A stretch of 9,652 nt of DNA from an uncultured Desulfovibrio sp. Its GTDB lineage: Bacteria; Desulfobacterota; Desulfovibrionia; Desulfovibrionales; Desulfovibrionaceae. The notes under the pieces are model-generated. The model saw only the letters and a list, made by a program, of their open reading frames with translations. It was not told the origin of the DNA and made no database searches. Positions 6,788-9,652 of the stretch are shown in pieces; the stretch's first letter is position 1; each line of letters starts with the position of its first letter. The position numbers and the translations under genes are program-made. The stretch spans positions 1-9,652 of the forward strand of contig CAMLXE010000045.1 in the NCBI GenBank assembly GCA_946490455.1, in the 5' to 3' direction.

Positions 6788-7006
6788 GTGCGTCCGGGTT
6801 CCTGCGATGCGGCACTCTGGACCATGACCCGCGCCCCCATTGCCATGGTTGCCGCACTCAGGGAACTGTCCGTCGTTTTCGGCATGCTGCTCGCCATCAT
6901 CTTTCCTGGCAAACGTACCGTCAGCAAACTCATGGCCGTGCTGCCCGTGGCCGCAGGAACCATGATCATGCGCCTGGGACAGGCCATTTTCCCCGTCTGT
7001 ACCTGA
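6788..7006 (+). pseudogene. C-terminal remnant of an EamA/DMT-family transporter
   Basis: The 72-codon frame from GTG 6788 to TGA 7006 translates, from about codon 9 on, as ALWTMTRAPIAMVAAL, RELSVVFGMLLAIIF, then VAAGTMIMRLG. This matches by eye the last two helices of EamA/DMT permeases, where a TRAPxAxVAALRE-S-xxFG pattern and a closing AAG-xxx-RL helix are usual. The usual Glu after the penultimate helix (as in FLGER or LKER) is replaced here by FPGKR. The other eight or so helices are absent: the upstream 200 bases have no similar sequence in any frame. There is no ribosome site. I read it as the relic of a deleted transporter gene. The alternative, a functional two-helix protein, is less likely. 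Confidence 0.6.
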
Positions 7007-7018
7007 TACAATATATCA
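7004..7018 (+). promoter_or_regulatory. Candidate extended -10 promoter with overlapping inverted repeat, upstream of mntP
   Basis: TGATACAAT (7004-7012) matches the extended -10 pattern TGnTATAAT with one mismatch. The same bases form a perfect interrupted palindrome TGATA-CAATA-TATCA (7004-7018), which could be a repressor operator. No good -35 is seen, as is tolerated by extended -10 promoters. It lies in an AT-rich patch about 80 bases before the mntP ATG. A separate TTGACA at 7033-7038 with CACAAA 17 bases on is a weaker second candidate. Confidence 0.45.
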
Positions 7019-7032
7019 ATAAGAGGCAAATC

Positions 7033-7077
7033 TTGACAAGCAGGACGAAAGACCGCACAAAATTGCCACTTCATTGA
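7033..7077 (+). promoter_or_regulatory. Possible short upstream ORF in the mntP leader
   Basis: AAGAGG (7021-7026) sits six bases before TTG 7033, which opens a 14-codon frame ending at TGA 7075-7077. That stop overlaps TTG 7074, an in-frame start seven codons before the mntP ATG. mntP has no ribosome site of its own, so translation coupled to this mini-ORF is possible. It may equally be chance; the basic, low-information peptide gives no support. Confidence 0.2.
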
Positions 7078-7094
7078 CCTCAACCCGCTTGCCC

Positions 7095-7670
7095 ATGTCC
7101 CTGACTTCGCTTTTTGCTCTGGCCGTTGCCCTTGCGCTTGATGCCTTTGCCGTTGCCGTCTGTTCGGGGTGTACCCTGAAGGAAGTGCGGCCCGTCCACT
7201 TCGTTCGCCTGTCCCTTACCTTCGGCTTCTTTCAGTTTCTGATGCCGGTCATCGGATGGACGCTGGGCCTGACGGTCCGGGACTTCATTGAAACATGGGA
7301 CCACTGGGTGGCCTTTCTGCTCCTGCTCTGGATTGGCGGGAACATGCTGCGCAGCGGACTGGGTTCCGAAGAAGAAGAGCGTCCGGACGAACAGGACCCC
7401 ACCAGAGGCAGCCGGCTTTTCATGCTGGCCATTGCCACCAGTCTCGATGCACTCGCCGTAGGTCTTTCCTTCTCCCTGCTCAAGATGAGCGTATGGGGGC
7501 CTGCCATACTCATCGGTGTGGTCTGCGCCGTCATTACCGCGCTTGGAGTTCTGGCCGGAAAAATGCTTTCCAATGCCGCCATGATCGGCAAACGGGCTGA
7601 AGTGCTCGGAGGCTGCGTCCTGATCGGAATCGGCCTCAAGATTCTCTACGAACACGGCGTATTCGGCTGA
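7095..7670 (+). CDS. mntP: Manganese efflux pump MntP
   Basis: A 191-residue inner-membrane exporter of the MntP (DUF204) family that expels surplus Mn2+. It is built from two repeats of three helices. The repeat signatures ALDAFAVAV and ATSLDALAVG place Asp16 and Asp118 at exactly the numbers of the essential aspartates of E. coli MntP (188 residues). This agreement is the main reason for choosing ATG 7095 over TTG 7074. The acidic loop between the halves (EEEERPDEQD, 92-101) and the closing GKRAEVLGGCVLIGIGLKIL also match the family. There is no visible ribosome site before the ATG. The upstream AT-rich patch has promoter and operator-like sequence, but I see no yybP-ykoY manganese riboswitch. 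The CDF exporter follows 59 bases later on the same strand, suggesting a metal-efflux operon. Confidence 0.95.
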   Translation: MSLTSLFALAVALALDAFAVAVCSGCTLKEVRPVHFVRLSLTFGFFQFLMPVIGWTLGLTVRDFIETWDHWVAFLLLLWIGGNMLRSGLGSEEEERPDEQDPTRGSRLFMLAIATSLDALAVGLSFSLLKMSVWGPAILIGVVCAVITALGVLAGKMLSNAAMIGKRAEVLGGCVLIGIGLKILYEHGVFG

Positions 7671-7729
7671 TGCCCGCCTGCCGCAGAGACCCCTTCTTCT
7701 GAAGTTCTGAATCCTGTGAGGAATTGTCC

Positions 7730-9208
7730 ATGTCTGAAGACTGCCTTTCCACGGCCAACAGGGAAAAGAATCACGCTGCCCTCTCCTCGCTGTTCTGGGC
7801 GCTCTTTCTGACGACCATCAAACTTGTTGCCGGTGTTGCCACAAACAGCCTCGGCATTCTTTCCGAAGCCCTGCACAGCGGACTGGATCTGGTCGCGGCC
7901 GGCATTACCTTCTTTGCCGTGCGCGTGGCTGCCCGTCCGGCAGACAAATCGCATCCCTACGGCTACGGAAAAATCGAAAATCTGTCCGCACTGGCCGAAA
8001 CGGTCCTTCTGCTTGTCACCTGCGGCTGGATTGTGCATGAAGCCGTTGAACGCCTCTTCTTCGAGGCCCCCGACCTCAAGCCTTCCTGGTGGGGCGTGGG
8101 CATCATCCTGATTTCCTTTCTGGTGGACATCAACCGTGCCGCCATGCTTCGCCGTGTGGCCAAAAAGCACAAGAGTCAGGCCCTTGAAGCCGATGCCCTG
8201 CACTTCACAACGGATATCTGGTCTTCCGGAGTCGTGCTGACCGGTCTCCTCTGCGTCCAGCTCAGTCTCTATTTCCCGGCAGACAGTCTGGCCGGCGAGA
8301 TCCTGCGCATGGCGGACGCCATCGCCGCACTGGTGGTTTCCTGCATTGTTGTCGTCGTGGGCATCAGACTTTCCCGACGTGCCGTCACCACACTGCTGGA
8401 TGGCGGCGGCCGCGAACACACCGAAGCGCTGGAGGCTGCGCTTGAAAAGCGCCTTCCGCTCTACCGGATCAGACAGCTCAGAATCCGGGAAAGCGGCGCC
8501 GACGCCTTCATGGACATCACCGTGGAAGCTCCGGCCACGCTCCGTCTGGACGCCGCGCATGACATTGCCTGCCAGATTGAGGACATTGCCCACGAAATTG
8601 TCCCCACTGCGGACATCACCGTCCATGTGGAACCGGCCACGGAAACGCTGGGCCGGGAGCTGCATCTGGCCCGCCGCATCGCTGCCGAGCACGACCTGTC
8701 CATCCATAACCTTGTGCTTTCCGATCAGCCGGACGGCCTGCTCGTCTATCTCCATGTCGAGGCTTCCCCCTCCATGTCCCTGCGGCAGGCCCACGATCAC
8801 GTCCAGGCCTTTGAAAACGACCTGCGCCAGCGCCTTGGCGCATCCAGAATCGACACCCACATCGAACCGGACGACAGACTCTATCCCACCACCAGAACCT
8901 CACGTCTTCAGGCTGACCTGACCGAAATCAAAAAAACGGTGGAACGCCTGCTGCCCCAGTTCCCGGAAGTATCCCACATTCATGATCTGCGCGTAACGCC
9001 TCTGGGAGGCGCCCCCCTCCTCAGCTTCCACTGCATGCTTGATGACACCATGAGCGTTGAGGCCGCCCACGACATTGCCACGGCAATGGAACATCGCCTG
9101 CGGATCCTGCTCCCGGATATCGACCGGATTCTGATCCACACGGACCCCATCTCCCTGAAACGGGAAGACCAGCCCAAAGAGAAGCCGGAGCCTCAGAGCC
9201 AGTCCTGA
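7730..9208 (+). CDS. Cation diffusion facilitator (CDF) metal exporter with three C-terminal domains
   Basis: A 492-residue divalent-metal/proton antiporter, against about 300 for FieF/YiiP. The six-helix domain covers about 17-215. Metal-site motifs are HSGLD in TM2 (His49, Asp53) and HFTTD in TM5 (His158, Asp162), the H-D/H-D pattern associated with zinc-type CDFs rather than the D-D sites of manganese CDFs. The HPYGYGKIEN signature (75-84) follows TM2. The extra length comes from three successive copies of the ferredoxin-like cytoplasmic dimerisation domain, about 231-305, 309-385 and 400-478, each with an Ala-His helix (AAHDIA, RQAHDH, EAAHDIA) and a terminal His-x-(Glu/Asp)-Pro strand. 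A hydrophilic tail ends the protein. GAGGA (7718-7722) seven bases before ATG 7730 fixes the start. It probably shares a transcript with mntP and ends at the terminator at 9293. Confidence 0.94.
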   Translation: MSEDCLSTANREKNHAALSSLFWALFLTTIKLVAGVATNSLGILSEALHSGLDLVAAGITFFAVRVAARPADKSHPYGYGKIENLSALAETVLLLVTCGWIVHEAVERLFFEAPDLKPSWWGVGIILISFLVDINRAAMLRRVAKKHKSQALEADALHFTTDIWSSGVVLTGLLCVQLSLYFPADSLAGEILRMADAIAALVVSCIVVVVGIRLSRRAVTTLLDGGGREHTEALEAALEKRLPLYRIRQLRIRESGADAFMDITVEAPATLRLDAAHDIACQIEDIAHEIVPTADITVHVEPATETLGRELHLARRIAAEHDLSIHNLVLSDQPDGLLVYLHVEASPSMSLRQAHDHVQAFENDLRQRLGASRIDTHIEPDDRLYPTTRTSRLQADLTEIKKTVERLLPQFPEVSHIHDLRVTPLGGAPLLSFHCMLDDTMSVEAAHDIATAMEHRLRILLPDIDRILIHTDPISLKREDQPKEKPEPQSQS

Positions 9209-9262
9209 CGGGGGTCCTGACGGAGGTCCTGCTGGGGGTCATGATGGATGCCCTGACGGAGA
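9203..9262. repeat. Degenerate 12-bp tandem repeat across the CDF stop codon
   Basis: Five consecutive 12-base units of the form TCCTGACGGNGG: 9203-9214, 9215-9226, 9227-9238, 9239-9250 and 9251-9262, then a partial sixth. The first unit supplies the last codon and stop of the CDF gene. In the exporter's own frame the units contain repeated TGA codons. In the +1 frame they read as a Pro-Asp-Gly-Gly repeat. Confidence 0.7.
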
Positions 9263-9292
9263 TCCGACGGCCAAATCTCATGCTGAACCAAA

Positions 9293-9337
9293 GCCCGCGC
9301 CTGACTCCCCTTTCCGGTCCGGCGCGGGCAATTTTTT
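9293..9337 (+). terminator. Rho-independent terminator after the mntP-CDF pair
   Basis: A perfect 9-bp GC-rich stem, GCCCGCGCC (9293-9301) with GGCGCGGGC (9321-9329), and a 19-base loop is followed by AA and six T (9332-9337). It lies 84 bases after the CDF stop codon. Confidence 0.8.
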
Positions 9338-9527
9338 CCCTTCTCGCGGGGAGAAGTGAAAGTTCGACAGGCCGTTTCGCAGTCCTCTAACGATTGTCCC
9401 CCTCATGCGGGGAGAAACGCAGATTCCCTTCCGGTTTTCGTCCTGCGGATTGTCCCCTTCCCGCAGGGAGAAGCGTTGCGTTCTGTCCTTCTCAAGAAGG
9501 AGCGTTCTGCCCCTTCCGGGAGAAAAC
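9331..9527. repeat. Cluster of degenerate hairpin repeats (REP-like)
   Basis: Three 28-base copies align well at 9331-9358, 9392-9419 and 9448-9475 (pattern GATTGTCCCC, five variable bases, then GCGGGGAGAA), separated by 33 and 28 unrelated bases. Two looser copies follow at about 9481-9504 and 9505-9527. Most fold on themselves, for example CTTCTC/GAGAAG (9340-9356) and CCTTCT/AGAAGG (9488-9501). The pattern resembles intergenic REP-type palindromes found in many GC-rich genomes. The first copy shares its T-run with the terminator. Confidence 0.55.
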
Positions 9528-9611
9528 CTGCCCCGGCGGCGCATCCGGTCCGGGGGAAACAGCGCTGAAAGCCTTGCCCCAAAGGCCGAACGCCAGCCCC
9601 GGACGGCAACC

Positions 9612-9652
9612 TTCCGGACATTCCGGACCTTCCGCCCCTTCCGGAGATTCCT
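9612..9652. repeat. 9-bp tandem repeat cut by the window edge
   Basis: TTCCGGACA, TTCCGGACC, TTCCGCCCC and TTCCGGAGA follow in register from 9612 to 9647, with a fifth unit begun at 9648. The period of nine is a multiple of three, so this could be the edge of a low-complexity coding region beyond the window or a non-coding microsatellite. Not decidable here. Confidence 0.6.

Noticed and set aside
7007..7094. yybP-ykoY manganese riboswitch before mntP
   Set aside because: The leader is short and AT-rich, and I find none of the conserved loop sequences or paired helices of that RNA.
7646..8860. 404-codon open frame on the minus strand
   Set aside because: It is antisense to the CDF exporter, and its translation is Gly/His/Asp-rich with no family resemblance.
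9331..9475. CRISPR-like array: 28-base repeats with 33- and 28-base spacers
   Set aside because: Only three copies align, they differ from one another at several positions, the following copies break the spacing, one copy is fused to a terminator, and no cas gene is present. REP-like hairpins explain it better.

Overview
This is a GC-rich stretch of bacterial chromosome with six confidently recognised protein genes, one unrecognised small membrane-protein gene, one gene remnant, and an unusually large share of non-coding, repeat-rich DNA. The combination of an SNF-family amino-acid symporter, a beta carbonic anhydrase, a cysteine-bearing flavoprotein, and MntP next to a long cation diffusion facilitator would suit a Gram-negative anaerobe such as a gut or sediment Desulfovibrio relative. 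That placement is inference from gene style and composition; no rRNA or other marker is present.

Layout. Positions 1-712 are non-coding and strikingly pyrimidine-rich on the + strand. A secreted AppA-type histidine acid phosphatase (phytase family) follows at 713-1996 (+). It faces an SNF sodium:amino-acid symporter at 2176-3558 (-), and a strong two-way terminator lies between them at 2023-2063. Upstream of the symporter (3559-4605) is about 1 kb without a gene. It contains a candidate minus-strand promoter (3915-3944), a long leader with hairpins and an 11-codon mini-ORF rich in Trp/Tyr codons, a 21-bp direct repeat, and a degenerate 25-bp tandem repeat (4169-4332). A small membrane protein of unknown function (4606-5034, -) is divergent from a beta-class carbonic anhydrase (5205-5858, +).

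Right half. A flavodoxin-fold FMN reductase with a four-cysteine cluster (5996-6595, +) follows. About 190 bp with no feature then leads to a fragment that reads as the C-terminus of an EamA/DMT transporter (6788-7006). After an AT-rich regulatory patch comes a metal-efflux pair: mntP (7095-7670) and a 492-residue CDF exporter with three tandem C-terminal domains (7730-9208). These two are probably co-transcribed and end at a terminator at 9293-9337. The last 300 bp hold hairpin repeats and a 9-bp tandem repeat cut by the window edge.

How the genes fit together. mntP and the CDF exporter form a plausible manganese plus divalent-metal detoxification operon. The other genes look like independent single-gene units: periplasmic phosphate scavenging, amino-acid uptake, CO2/bicarbonate conversion and flavin redox chemistry. 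I found no defence system, CRISPR array, insertion sequence or prophage. The most unusual content is the candidate attenuator-like leader of the symporter, the triple-domain CDF protein, the transporter remnant, and several families of short degenerate repeats in the intergenic DNA.
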